Positions 52,093 through 60,971 of a stretch of DNA of 64,000 nucleotides are shown here, in pieces. The DNA is from Fodinibius saliphilus (GTDB taxonomy: Bacteria > Bacteroidota > Rhodothermia > Balneolales > Balneolaceae), in assembly GCF_005869845.1 (NCBI RefSeq), contig NZ_VAWF01000003.1, positions 124,001 through 188,000 of the forward strand, read 5' to 3'. Every line of letters starts with the position of its first letter. Within the stretch, counting starts at the first letter, position 1. A program made the translations under genes and the position numbers. The notes below the pieces were generated by a model, which searched no databases, was not told the DNA's origin, and was given only the letters and a program-made list of their open reading frames with translations.

Positions 52093-52592
52093 AATCATTA
52101 CCAGCACTGAGAACATGGCCAAAATCATTTAAAAAACTGGTTTTTACCTTTGTGTTGATCTCATTTATTGGGGTGGTCGTGGGCGGTATTATGATTGAAG
52201 TTACCACGCACTTAACTCCTCAGGGAGTAGTAGAGCAGTATAAAGGAATTAGTAAAAGTAAAATTGAGGCTTCTCAGGAATTGAAATTTCCCAAGCCCGT
52301 GAAAGAGATGCTCATAACAACACATAATCATATTTTGGGGTTGTCTTCTCTATTTTTTATTACTGGATTTTTGTATTTAGCCACGGGTAAAGATTCTTGG
52401 CTACAGCTTTCTATTGCGGTGGAACCCCTTATTTCACTCTTTGTAACTTTTGGTGGATTGTGGGTGATGCGATACCTGTGGTCACCGTTTGTTTATGTAG
52501 TAATAATTAGCGGGGCTTTGATGGTGGGCACCTACGCTTGGATGAGTTTTATCGTTATGAAAGAATCATTATCAAAACAAAATAAGGGTTAA
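52089..52592 (+). CDS. Four-helix membrane protein of the flavin/iron cluster
   Basis: 167 aa. Four hydrophobic helices: about 17-37, 80-99, 105-127 and 134-157. A periplasmic-side loop of about 40 residues between TM1 and TM2 holds KISKSKIEASQELKFPKP, and TTHNH (H79 and H81) sits at the TM2 edge. The gene overlaps the FMN-binding gene by 4 bp and ends 1 bp before apbE, so all three are strongly coupled. I infer that it passes electrons from the quinone pool or a cytosolic donor to the flavoprotein. It has no recognised heme-ligand pair across helices, and I do not recognise the family. Confidence 0.7.
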   Translation: MKSLPALRTWPKSFKKLVFTFVLISFIGVVVGGIMIEVTTHLTPQGVVEQYKGISKSKIEASQELKFPKPVKEMLITTHNHILGLSSLFFITGFLYLATGKDSWLQLSIAVEPLISLFVTFGGLWVMRYLWSPFVYVVIISGALMVGTYAWMSFIVMKESLSKQNKG

Positions 52593-52593
52593 T

Positions 52594-53568
52594 ATGAGTG
52601 TTGACCGTAAACAGTTCTTGCAGTTAGCTATTACCGGTGGGTTCGGGACTCTTTTGGGTGGTTCAGTCATTCCAAAGAGATGGAGGGAGGGTGGTATCTC
52701 GCTGACTCCTGTGAGCCGACAAAGCGTTGTGATGGGATCGTTAATATCATTTCAGGTAGTAGCAGAAACCAAGAAGGCGGGCTTCAAGGCTATTCGACGG
52801 GCTGAGAAGATATTTCGTGATCTTGAAAAAACGTTCTCAATGTATGATGAGAAAAGTGAGATGGCAATGCTTGCTCGCAAAGCCGGAACAAAACCGGTGC
52901 CCGTTTCTAATGAGTCGATAGAACTTTTGCGTTTTGCTAAAGCGGTTTACCAACAGGGTGCTAATTATTTTGACGTTACCGTTGAGCCTGCAATGAAGCG
53001 TTGGGGATTTCGCGATAATCCCGGGAGAATTATTTCTCAACCCACAGATAAAGAATTAAGAACCCTCGAACGTATTATAGGGTCAGATAAGATTATCATT
53101 GAGAATGATAACATATTGCTTGCCGAGCAGGGTATGGCTATCGATACCGGAGGTATTGCCGGAGGGTATGCCCTTGACAAAGCGATCTCTGCAATGAAGG
53201 AATGCGATATTTCTGCTGCCTTTATTAATTTCAGTGGAGATATTCATTGCTTTGGCAAACCTATGAAGGGCCAAAAATGGCCGGTCTATCTCGTAGATCC
53301 CCAAACACAACAACCGCTGGCAGAGCCGGTGGAACTTTCTAATGAAGCATTAAGCACCAGTGGAGCTTATCAAAAACGTCGCCATGATGGAAATGAACAT
53401 TCGTGGGGACACCTGTTATTTCCTACACAGGCAAAACCCGTAGAACCGGTGGGATCAGTTACGGCCATTCACTCTTCGGCTATGCATGCGGATGCGTGGT
53501 CAACGGCAGCGTATGTTGGTGCTGAACCTCCTTCTGAAGTTCGCACTTTAGTATTGGATGGAAGTTAA
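52594..53568 (+). CDS. apbE: FAD:protein FMN transferase (ApbE)
   Basis: 324 aa. It attaches FMN from FAD to a Ser/Thr of a periplasmic FMN_bind domain. An N-terminal signal-like stretch (RKQFLQLAITGGFGTLLGG) is followed by VVMGSLISFQV, FSMYDEKSEM, FDVTVEPAMKRWGF, the FAD-binding GMAIDTGGIAGGYALDKA (about 178-195), INFSGDIHCFG, and NEALSTSGAYQKR. Near the end HADAWSTAAYVGA has the Mg-binding Asp and Thr. It ends a few residues after that segment, shorter than many ApbE proteins. Next to its probable substrate gene, this identifies a flavinylation module. Confidence 0.93.
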   Translation: MSVDRKQFLQLAITGGFGTLLGGSVIPKRWREGGISLTPVSRQSVVMGSLISFQVVAETKKAGFKAIRRAEKIFRDLEKTFSMYDEKSEMAMLARKAGTKPVPVSNESIELLRFAKAVYQQGANYFDVTVEPAMKRWGFRDNPGRIISQPTDKELRTLERIIGSDKIIIENDNILLAEQGMAIDTGGIAGGYALDKAISAMKECDISAAFINFSGDIHCFGKPMKGQKWPVYLVDPQTQQPLAEPVELSNEALSTSGAYQKRRHDGNEHSWGHLLFPTQAKPVEPVGSVTAIHSSAMHADAWSTAAYVGAEPPSEVRTLVLDGS

Positions 53569-53573
53569 TCTCT

Positions 53574-55082
53574 TTATTGCGAATTTTCGCGATATGAAAA
53601 GACATTCATTAGCTGGTTGAGTACACCATTACCAACCACCGACATCTTATCTTGGTTACCGAGCGATAAGAATCGAAGGAGTTTACGCAGTTCTACCAGC
53701 AGGTAAGGAGGGTTTGTTACTAAAGTATCACTGGAGATAATATGATCCCAGTCTAAATCTTTCTCAAAGCTAATACCATTATCTTCCATTGCTTCTTTAA
53801 CTACGTAGGCGATGAGCCCATAACCAATGGTGGTGGGATGAATGCCGTCGAGACTAAAGATGCCGCCTTTATACACTTTGCCGTTATCTTCGTCAATTCG
53901 AATATAATCGGTACTTAATTTGGGATTATCCTCATCTTCTACCAAGTGCTTGGTCATCTCGTGACGTTTCATAGCCTGTCGGAACCCTTCGGGATAGGGG
54001 ATGCGGTTGGGTCCTCCTAGACGTCTGCGTGCAATTCCACTTACATAGCGATTCAGGGGAGCTGTGATCCATCCATATTCGCGGGCCACTTCTTTGATGA
54101 TGGTATTGTATTCATCAACATGCTGGTCAAGCTTAATTGCTTGATCTTTGGTTAAATGAGGATGGGTGTCAGGATGAAAGTCATCATCCCAAACCCAGAA
54201 ACGGGTGTAGTAATCGAAGTAGCCGGTATGTTCTTTGCGTGATTTATCAGAGTTAATCCCTCGTGTAACAGGGGGTATGGTGACATATGGGATGGTTTGC
54301 GTGATAATTCGCTCTGCTCCCACTTGGCTTACTTGTTCTGCCAGTTTTCTAAACTCCTGTTCAAAATGTTCAGGTCTGTAAACAGTGTAACTACGCTCGG
54401 TAGGGAACTTTTGAAGGTCTTCTTCCTCAGAAAGAACGTATTTTAGGTCTGAAACCGCTCCGATGACGTTGTTGTGTCCCATACTTACAATAAGGTTTTC
54501 GATACCTCCGTGCTCTTGTAAGTAACGAATATTGTCCAGTAGCGTATAATCTCTATACGCTTCATTATAGGAGGGATTCAACACCAACCGAGCGGTAACA
54601 TACATCGCATGGTCAGGCAGCATGTCGAAAACTGAATATGTTTCAGGTTGGGTTTCAATATGTTCTTTACTGTTTCGTTCAGTAACCATCCAGGCATCAT
54701 TCATGGCAAAACCCCAAACCGACTGATTGTGGTAGGGAATGTCACGTTCTCGTTTCAAAGGTTTTATTTTGCCCTCCCAATATCGTTTAACACGGCGCAG
54801 TGTTTGGTACAGGTGGGAGATGGCGGGCAGGTATTCATTCCACTCTAAGGATTCCCCAAATTCATCGGCTAAGCCACGCGTTAGTACTTCAAGATTCAGG
54901 GGAATGCCGGCTTGCGCGGTAAACAGCGGTTGGTCGAAATCAGGGGTAGGTTCCCAGCATTGTCGCAGAAAATTGGTATAGCTAAGATCCGTGCGGTATA
55001 TGCCGCCATTTTGAAACCCCTGGCTGACGCTGTCTCCTAATACTACAAGTTTATGTTTAGGTGATGACTTTTTTTTACTCAC
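53574..55082 (-). CDS. SGNH/GDSL hydrolase family protein
   Basis: About 502 aa from GTG at 55082 (a TTG at 55091 is also possible). The nucleophile Ser lies in VVLGDSVSQGFQNGG near the N-terminus (block I), VSMGHNNVIGA is block III (Gly-X-Asn), and DGIHPTTIGYGL holds the catalytic Asp-His. No signal peptide is obvious, so it is probably cytosolic, and at about 500 aa it is longer than simple esterases. The middle region contains many charged and aromatic residues without a domain I recognise. It converges on apbE with only a few bases between the stops. Confidence 0.85.
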   Translation of the reverse strand: MSKKKSSPKHKLVVLGDSVSQGFQNGGIYRTDLSYTNFLRQCWEPTPDFDQPLFTAQAGIPLNLEVLTRGLADEFGESLEWNEYLPAISHLYQTLRRVKRYWEGKIKPLKRERDIPYHNQSVWGFAMNDAWMVTERNSKEHIETQPETYSVFDMLPDHAMYVTARLVLNPSYNEAYRDYTLLDNIRYLQEHGGIENLIVSMGHNNVIGAVSDLKYVLSEEEDLQKFPTERSYTVYRPEHFEQEFRKLAEQVSQVGAERIITQTIPYVTIPPVTRGINSDKSRKEHTGYFDYYTRFWVWDDDFHPDTHPHLTKDQAIKLDQHVDEYNTIIKEVAREYGWITAPLNRYVSGIARRRLGGPNRIPYPEGFRQAMKRHEMTKHLVEDEDNPKLSTDYIRIDEDNGKVYKGGIFSLDGIHPTTIGYGLIAYVVKEAMEDNGISFEKDLDWDHIISSDTLVTNPPYLLVELRKLLRFLSLGNQDKMSVVGNGVLNQLMNVFSYRENSQ

Positions 55083-55183
55083 GGTACGCAAAAGGGGTTA
55101 ATCGCAGATTCAAAATTCAGATTAAACTTCCTGTGAATATGTCGTATCTTAAAGCGCATTTTAAATAAGAATGTAGCAAAAGG

Positions 55184-55555
55184 ATGAACAAAAAAGAAAA
55201 TAACCGATTAGCAGAGTTTCGCAAAGCACGAGAAGCGGCTAATGATAAGATATTAGATCTCGACAATCTTGGCATTAAGCGTTTCTTTAATCTAGACAAT
55301 AATACATACAAAGAGGGGGCGCTATCTGTAGAAACGAAGGAGTTACTGGGATTGGTAGCCTCAACAGTATTGCGATGTAACGACTGTATCGATTACCATT
55401 TGGAGCAATGTGCAAAAGCAGGCTCTACCAAAGAGGAGCTTGTAGAAGCATTAAATGTGGCTTTGGTGGTAGGGGGTAGTATTGTTATTCCCCATTTACG
55501 TCACGCTGTGGAAACGTTGGAAATCCTGGAAGAAGAGGAAATCTTAGACTCCTAA
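55184..55555 (+). CDS. Carboxymuconolactone decarboxylase / AhpD-like protein
   Basis: 123 aa. The AhpD-fold signature is present: KELLGLVASTVLRCNDCIDYHLEQCAKAG (about residues 47-75), with the CXXC pair (CNDC) and the following His that act in peroxide-linked disulfide chemistry in this fold, then GSTKEELVEALNVALVVGGSIVIPHLRHA. Size is typical. It is followed after 12 bp by an Omp85-like gene on the same strand. Its precise substrate is unknown. Confidence 0.9.
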   Translation: MNKKENNRLAEFRKAREAANDKILDLDNLGIKRFFNLDNNTYKEGALSVETKELLGLVASTVLRCNDCIDYHLEQCAKAGSTKEELVEALNVALVVGGSIVIPHLRHAVETLEILEEEEILDS

Positions 55556-55567
55556 AATACGCTTATC

Positions 55568-56710
55568 GTGAAACAACGTCTTATACTTACCATTGTTTTA
55601 ATTAATCTTTTCTGTGGTTCTGCCAGTGCCCAACTATTGGGAGGGGGGGTAGGGGCAGACTCCATATCCACGGCATTGGTCCCGGCTTTTGGGTACAGTT
55701 CTAATGAAGGATTTGTTGGGGGGGCAATATTTAATCGATATAACTACAAAGGGGGAATTGCTCCTTTTAAAAACTATCTGAAATCATCTGCGATAGTTTC
55801 AACTAAGGGTTTTGTAGAAGCGGAGATGAAATACGAACAGAACCGGAGTTTTAATCGTGATATCCGTACCTCTGTAGAAGGCTATTTCTATCGCTATACA
55901 ACAGATCTCTTTTTTGGTGTAGGAAATAATACCACTTTTTCAGAAAGCCAATGGAATAATAATTATTACTTTTTTCGTTCAATAAGTTTTGGCGCACAAT
56001 ATAAATTGCGGAAGCCCCTTTTCCGTGATAGGCATAGTCAGTTTGATCTGCAGGGTGGGCTAAGTACCCAATATTATATCCCTTATGAAAGGCAGCAGCA
56101 GTCGTCTTTTTTCCAGTTAAGCCCCAATGGACAGGAAGGAGGATGGATTAACAATTTGAATGCGGGGTTTGTCTGGGAGAACAGAGATAGTGAGTTTGAT
56201 CCAACCAAAGGAAATAGAGCAGAGTTGGAAGTTCGTTTTGCCCCCAATTTGATCAGTAAATATGCATTCACAACCGTTCGATTAGAACTTCGGCAATATT
56301 TCCAGCTTTTTAATTGGATAACGTTTGCAAATAAATTAGAAGCACGTCATGCAGCAGGTGATACTCCCTTTTGGGAACTTTCGACCCTTGGGGATGCCTA
56401 CACTCTTCGGGGCTATCCTTTGAACAGGTTTAAAGGCAATAGCTCGATAGCTTACACACTTGAACTCAGAACTTGGCTTTTCGAATTTCCAGAGCTGTAT
56501 AACCTGAAGTTCGGGGGGCAGTTGTTTACAGATACTGGTCGGGTTTTTACCACTCCGGATGATGTAAAGGACCTGTTTCGTGGTTATAAACAAACAATTG
56601 GTTTTGGGGGAGCGATGTCTATTTTTACTCCCGACTTTATTCTACGAGGAGATGTCGGTTTTTCCGAAGATGTGACGCGTATTTATGTTGGCGTAGGATA
56701 CCTTTTTTAG
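55568..56710 (+). CDS. Omp85 (BamA/TamA)-type outer-membrane barrel protein without POTRA domains
   Basis: 380 aa from GTG at 55568. A signal peptide (about 1-22, ending ASA-Q) is followed almost at once by barrel strands. YTLRGYPLNRFKG (about 285-297) is the conserved RGY motif of the Omp85 L6 loop, and the protein ends YVGVGYLF with a C-terminal Phe. BamA-like proteins have several N-terminal POTRA domains; there is no room for them here. Such POTRA-less members are common in Bacteroidota and may act as small transport or lipid channels. Confidence 0.88.
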   Translation: MKQRLILTIVLINLFCGSASAQLLGGGVGADSISTALVPAFGYSSNEGFVGGAIFNRYNYKGGIAPFKNYLKSSAIVSTKGFVEAEMKYEQNRSFNRDIRTSVEGYFYRYTTDLFFGVGNNTTFSESQWNNNYYFFRSISFGAQYKLRKPLFRDRHSQFDLQGGLSTQYYIPYERQQQSSFFQLSPNGQEGGWINNLNAGFVWENRDSEFDPTKGNRAELEVRFAPNLISKYAFTTVRLELRQYFQLFNWITFANKLEARHAAGDTPFWELSTLGDAYTLRGYPLNRFKGNSSIAYTLELRTWLFEFPELYNLKFGGQLFTDTGRVFTTPDDVKDLFRGYKQTIGFGGAMSIFTPDFILRGDVGFSEDVTRIYVGVGYLF

Positions 56711-56740
56711 AATTACTAACTAGAAATTTATTTAGCCATT

Positions 56741-57487
56741 ATGAGTCGTTCAGTATTATTAACTGCAGCCAAAGAAGATACCGAAACTTTTCAGTCTGAA
56801 CTGAGAGATGAAACCGTTTCAGTTTTGCATTATCCCCTGGAGCGTTATGAGCTGGTAGAAGATGATCAGGATGTGCGTGATACGTTCAAGCTTTTAGATG
56901 AGTTTGAGAATATTGTGCACGGTAGTAAACGTAACGCCATGTTTTTTGTGGAAGCCGTTGAGAAGTATGATAAAATGGATGCGGTACGCAACCAGTTGAA
57001 TTTGGCATTAAATCAGCACACGGCTGACTATTTGGAAGAAGCAGGTATACCGGCGGTGCATCCCCATTCTGATGGCAAGGCGATAGACTTGCTGGAGTTT
57101 ATGCTGCGTATTAAGCATATTGGTAGTACGCTATATCCATGCGGAGATAAAACCTCGGAAAGTATGCCTGGGCTTTTAAGGGAGTTAGATGTGCCCGTCG
57201 AGGAATTGGTTCTCTTTACCCTGGAAGGCCCTGAAGAGTTAAAATTACAGGAGTACCGCAAAGATATTGCTGCCCATGATCCTGCATTTATTATTTTCCA
57301 TTCACGTCGATCGGTAAATCGATTGCTGGCGGCATTCCCTAACCTAAATTATAGCGAAGCCCACATTACTACGGGAGATCAAGCGGTTACCGAGAAGTTG
57401 GAAGGGGAGGGTATTGAGGTAGATAGCCAGGCCGAAGGAAGTTGGAGTTCTATTCGTAAAATAATTAAGGAAGAGCTGGAAGGGTGA
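56741..57487 (+). CDS. Uroporphyrinogen-III synthase-like protein (second HemD-like copy)
   Basis: 248 aa. The fold pattern matches HemD: an N-terminal half, then LYPCGDKTSESMPGLLREL (about 130-148, the phosphate/ring-binding loop region), VEELVLFTLEGPEEL, AFIIFHSRRSVNRLLAAFP and ITTGDQAVTEKLEGEGIEV. It lacks close similarity in the read to the hemD at 36720 and is not in the heme run. It could be a paralog with a changed role, for example in siroheme or other tetrapyrrole metabolism. The position, directly after the Omp85 gene (30 bp), does not clarify the function. Confidence 0.72.
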   Translation: MSRSVLLTAAKEDTETFQSELRDETVSVLHYPLERYELVEDDQDVRDTFKLLDEFENIVHGSKRNAMFFVEAVEKYDKMDAVRNQLNLALNQHTADYLEEAGIPAVHPHSDGKAIDLLEFMLRIKHIGSTLYPCGDKTSESMPGLLRELDVPVEELVLFTLEGPEELKLQEYRKDIAAHDPAFIIFHSRRSVNRLLAAFPNLNYSEAHITTGDQAVTEKLEGEGIEVDSQAEGSWSSIRKIIKEELEG

Positions 57488-57609
57488 GTTTTGGATGCTA
57501 GAATCTGTAAAGTGGAGTCATCTATTAACGGTTGTCAGTCCCCCGTCATCGGTACAGTTTCGTGATCAGCTACGTAACACTTAGAACTTAATCACTTCGC
57601 ACTCCAACA

Positions 57610-60012
57610 CTAAAAGTGCACTACCGTACAACCTGCACCCCCTTGCTGAATGGGAGCAATTTCATAGCTAGAAACCTCTTTTCGCTTGTTCAAATACTCA
57701 TGGACAAGATTCTTAAGAATGCCTTCACCCTTGCCATGCACAATTTGTACTTCATTACGTCCGGCAGCAAGCGCATTATCGATATAGTGTTCCACTTCTT
57801 TCATCGCCTCACGGCCGCGCATGCCTCGAATGCTAAGCTGGGGCTTTACCATTTTGTATCGACTGCCTTCTTCAAAGTTGACCTTCACTTTCTGCTTTTT
57901 TTTCTTCTTTTTCGAAGCGTCCTCAACCTTGACCAACTTCTTATATTTCGTTTTAACGCGCAATCCGCCCGCTGATATAACTGCTTTATTACCATTGATC
58001 TCTTTAAGTTCTCCAGTCGTGTTAGCATCTTTGAGCCGAACCAAATCGCCCACTTGCGGTTTTTCTTTAGCATCCTGGTAGCGCTCTTCCTGCTCTTCTT
58101 CCAGTTGCTGCAGTTCTGAATCAATCTGTTTGCGATGTTCTTCAACCTCTTTACGGGCTTCCTTAATTGTTTCATCATCTTTGTGCCCCTTTTCAACTAT
58201 ACGCTCTACAGCCTCTTCAATCTTTTTATTGGCTGAATCCATGATATTTTTAGCTTCCTTAAGGGCCTTTTCACGGATTTTCTGCTTCTCTTTCTCAATA
58301 GCCGTGCGCTTCTCTTTGTAGCGATGCCGCTCTTTTTCAGTGTTTGCTTTTAGTTTGTCATACTTCTTTTTGAGCTCCTCTGCCTCTTGGCTCTTTGTTT
58401 CCAACTCTGAGATAAGGGTCTCCATATCTCCTTTAGCTTCTCCCAGGAGCGTTCGGGCATTGCTCAGAAGTTCTTCTTGTAGCTCCATCCGTTCTGCAAT
58501 TTCAAAAGCATAGCTGCTGCCGGGAATTCCTTTCTTAAACCGATAGGTGGGCGATAATGTATCTTGGTCAAACTCCATTGACCCATTGACAGCATAGTCA
58601 CGTTCATGAGCAAATACTTTGAGTGAGCCGTGGTGAGTAGTAACTAGTATTTTAGCTTTGCGCTCCATCAGGATTTCAATAAAAGCCTGAAACAGAGCGC
58701 CCCCTTCCTCGGGATCAGTTCCCGCTGCGGCCTCATCAATGAGAACCAAGCTATTTTCATTAGCTTCTGCCAATGTATGTTTCATCCACTCCAGGCGTGA
58801 AGAAAAAGTACTCAAATCATTTTCAATAGATTGGTCGTCGCCCATATCTACAAAAATACTGTCGAATATAGGGATTTCAGAGCTGTCACGGGCGGGGATT
58901 GCAAAACCCGCCTGTATCATCATAGAACAGAGACTAAGAGTTTTAAGAGCTACCGATTTTCCACCCGCATTGGGACCGGTAATAACGAGGCACCGTTCTT
59001 CCTCTTCAAGTTCCATATCCAGCGGCACTACCTTTTCTTGTTTGTTTTCCGGAAGTCCGCGGTTTTTAAGCAGCAACAGGGGATTGTATGCTTCTTTTAT
59101 ATAAAGATGAGAGGTTTCGGAAATAACTGGCGTAAAACCGTCCATATCGATACTGAGTTCTGCCTTAGCACGTATAATATCGAGAGTGGTAAGGCAGTCC
59201 ATGTTTTGTCGAATTTTATCACTTCGTTTTCGGATTTCACTAGTCAGTTCCCGTAAAATCCGTTCAATCTCCTGTTTCTCTTCCGACTCAAGCTGACGAA
59301 TCTCATTATTGATATTTAACGCTTCTACCGGTTCTAGGTACACCGTTTGGCCCGAAGAAGATACATCGTGGACAAATCCTTTAACCTTTCGTTTATACTC
59401 AACCTGTACCGGTACCACCATGCGTCCATTGCGGATGGTAGGGCCCTCATCAGAAGCCATACCCTTTTTCGATAGGCGTCCCATTACCCGGTTGATTGTG
59501 GTACGCAGATCATTCTTTCGGTTATTAATTCTTTTGCGAATAGAGCGAAGTTTAGGACTGGCATCATCACGGAGTTCCCCATTCTCTGTGAGTACCTCTT
59601 GTAACGTTTCTTCCAAATTTTTCAAGGGGATCAGTGCAATAGAAACTTCTTTGAGAGCCGGGTAGTGTTCTTCGCGCTCTTCGATATAGGTTTTAATACG
59701 GCGAGCCGTAATGCTGAGCTCTAATATCTTAACAAAAGCCTGAAGTGGAATAATACTATTTTGGGGTCGGGCTTTGTCCAGAAACTGTTGGACATCATGT
59801 AGGTTATTGAGGGGAAAGGACGAATCATTGAGAAGCAGGTCCATCATTTCAGCGGTCTGCTCCAGCCGTCGTTCAATAACCTGTCGGTCAGAAAAGGGCT
59901 GCATCATCGCTATCTGCTCTTTTGCCATCTTCGATCGGGCTTTGTCTTGCGTTGCCGATCGTACTGAATTAAAGCCAACTTTCTCACTCAGACGTTCTGG
60001 AAATAGGTGCAT
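57610..60012 (-). CDS. mutS2: MutS2 (endonuclease/ribosome-rescue ATPase)
   Basis: 800 aa from ATG at 60012. A MutS-type core ATPase with Walker A TGPNAGGKS (345-353), DMGDDQSIENDLSTFSSRLE and Walker B LVLIDEAAAGTDPEEG, then a long charged coiled-coil (about 520-640), and the C-terminal Smr domain (SIRGMRGREAMKEVEHYI, then VHGKGEGILKNLV), which has nuclease activity. It lacks the mismatch-recognition domain of MutS1. In other bacteria MutS2 blocks homologous recombination or acts on collided ribosomes. It is divergent from phzF. Confidence 0.96.
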   Translation of the reverse strand: MHLFPERLSEKVGFNSVRSATQDKARSKMAKEQIAMMQPFSDRQVIERRLEQTAEMMDLLLNDSSFPLNNLHDVQQFLDKARPQNSIIPLQAFVKILELSITARRIKTYIEEREEHYPALKEVSIALIPLKNLEETLQEVLTENGELRDDASPKLRSIRKRINNRKNDLRTTINRVMGRLSKKGMASDEGPTIRNGRMVVPVQVEYKRKVKGFVHDVSSSGQTVYLEPVEALNINNEIRQLESEEKQEIERILRELTSEIRKRSDKIRQNMDCLTTLDIIRAKAELSIDMDGFTPVISETSHLYIKEAYNPLLLLKNRGLPENKQEKVVPLDMELEEEERCLVITGPNAGGKSVALKTLSLCSMMIQAGFAIPARDSSEIPIFDSIFVDMGDDQSIENDLSTFSSRLEWMKHTLAEANENSLVLIDEAAAGTDPEEGGALFQAFIEILMERKAKILVTTHHGSLKVFAHERDYAVNGSMEFDQDTLSPTYRFKKGIPGSSYAFEIAERMELQEELLSNARTLLGEAKGDMETLISELETKSQEAEELKKKYDKLKANTEKERHRYKEKRTAIEKEKQKIREKALKEAKNIMDSANKKIEEAVERIVEKGHKDDETIKEARKEVEEHRKQIDSELQQLEEEQEERYQDAKEKPQVGDLVRLKDANTTGELKEINGNKAVISAGGLRVKTKYKKLVKVEDASKKKKKKQKVKVNFEEGSRYKMVKPQLSIRGMRGREAMKEVEHYIDNALAAGRNEVQIVHGKGEGILKNLVHEYLNKRKEVSSYEIAPIQQGGAGCTVVHF

Positions 60013-60191
60013 ATACAAATAAACTTCAGGCTATCCTGTTATCAAAAAAATGATCAGGATATAGATACTGGGGTTAAAAAGAATTCAATTGTCCTAAATA
60101 TAAGCTTCTTTCAACGGAAATGATGAATTTGAAAAGAGGAAAATAATTGTTAATTGAAGAGCAACAATTGAATCATAAAATAAGAGTATAT

Positions 60192-60971
60192 ATGCGATTG
60201 GATATCTACCAGGTAGATGCTTTTGCGAAAGAACTTTTTGAAGGAAATCCTGCAGCCGTTTGCCCTTTGGAAGAATGGTTGCCTGATGAGCAAATGCAAC
60301 AAATTGCGATGGAGAATAATCTCTCCGAAACCGCTTTTTTTGTACAAACGGATAACGGGTTTCATCTGCGATGGTTTACCCCGACAACAGAAGTAGACCT
60401 ATGTGGACATGCGACCTTGGCAACAGCACATGTTATTTTTGAGCATCTCAACTATCCGGAAAATGAAATACATTTTAATTCTCGCAGCGGAGAACTAATC
60501 GTAAAAAAAGAGCAGGGACGACTGAAAATGAACTTTCCTGCTGCTAAGGTTAAAGAAGCCCAACTCCCCGATTTTTTGGAAAAAGCGATAGGAGTATCAT
60601 GTCAGGAACTGTACCGTGATACCGATTTGCTATACGTAGTAGAAAGTGAGCAGCAGGTCCGTGACCTCAATCCTGACATTCGTTTGCTGGCCAAAGCCGA
60701 TGTGCGCGGCGTCATTGTGACAGCGCTGGGAAATGAAGTCGATTTTGTCTCTCGGTTTTTTGCTCCCAATGCCGGTGTCGATGAAGATCCCGTAACCGGT
60801 TCTGCCCACACAATGCTAATACCCTATTGGAGTGAGAAACTGGGTAAAAAAGAATTGATCGCCCGGCAAATATCTCAACGAGGAGGCACAGTTTATTGTA
60901 CATACTTAGGCGAACGTGTACAATTAGCTGGTGAAGCATGCACCTTTTTAGAGGGAAAAGTTCAGCTATGA
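60192..60971 (+). CDS. PhzF family isomerase/epimerase-like protein
   Basis: 259 aa from ATG at 60192; a longer frame from 60147 lacks the family start. DAFAKELFEGNPAAVCPLEEWLPDEQMQQIA and NLSETAFF are the PhzF opening with the catalytic Glu region. FTPTTEVDLCGHATLATAHV (about 60-79) and the second-half VDEDPVTGSAHTMLIPYW match the diaminopimelate-epimerase-like fold. PhzF relatives act on isochorismate derivatives or similar small molecules; no phenazine genes are present, so the substrate is unknown. Its stop overlaps the next gene by 4 bp. Confidence 0.9.
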   Translation: MRLDIYQVDAFAKELFEGNPAAVCPLEEWLPDEQMQQIAMENNLSETAFFVQTDNGFHLRWFTPTTEVDLCGHATLATAHVIFEHLNYPENEIHFNSRSGELIVKKEQGRLKMNFPAAKVKEAQLPDFLEKAIGVSCQELYRDTDLLYVVESEQQVRDLNPDIRLLAKADVRGVIVTALGNEVDFVSRFFAPNAGVDEDPVTGSAHTMLIPYWSEKLGKKELIARQISQRGGTVYCTYLGERVQLAGEACTFLEGKVQL

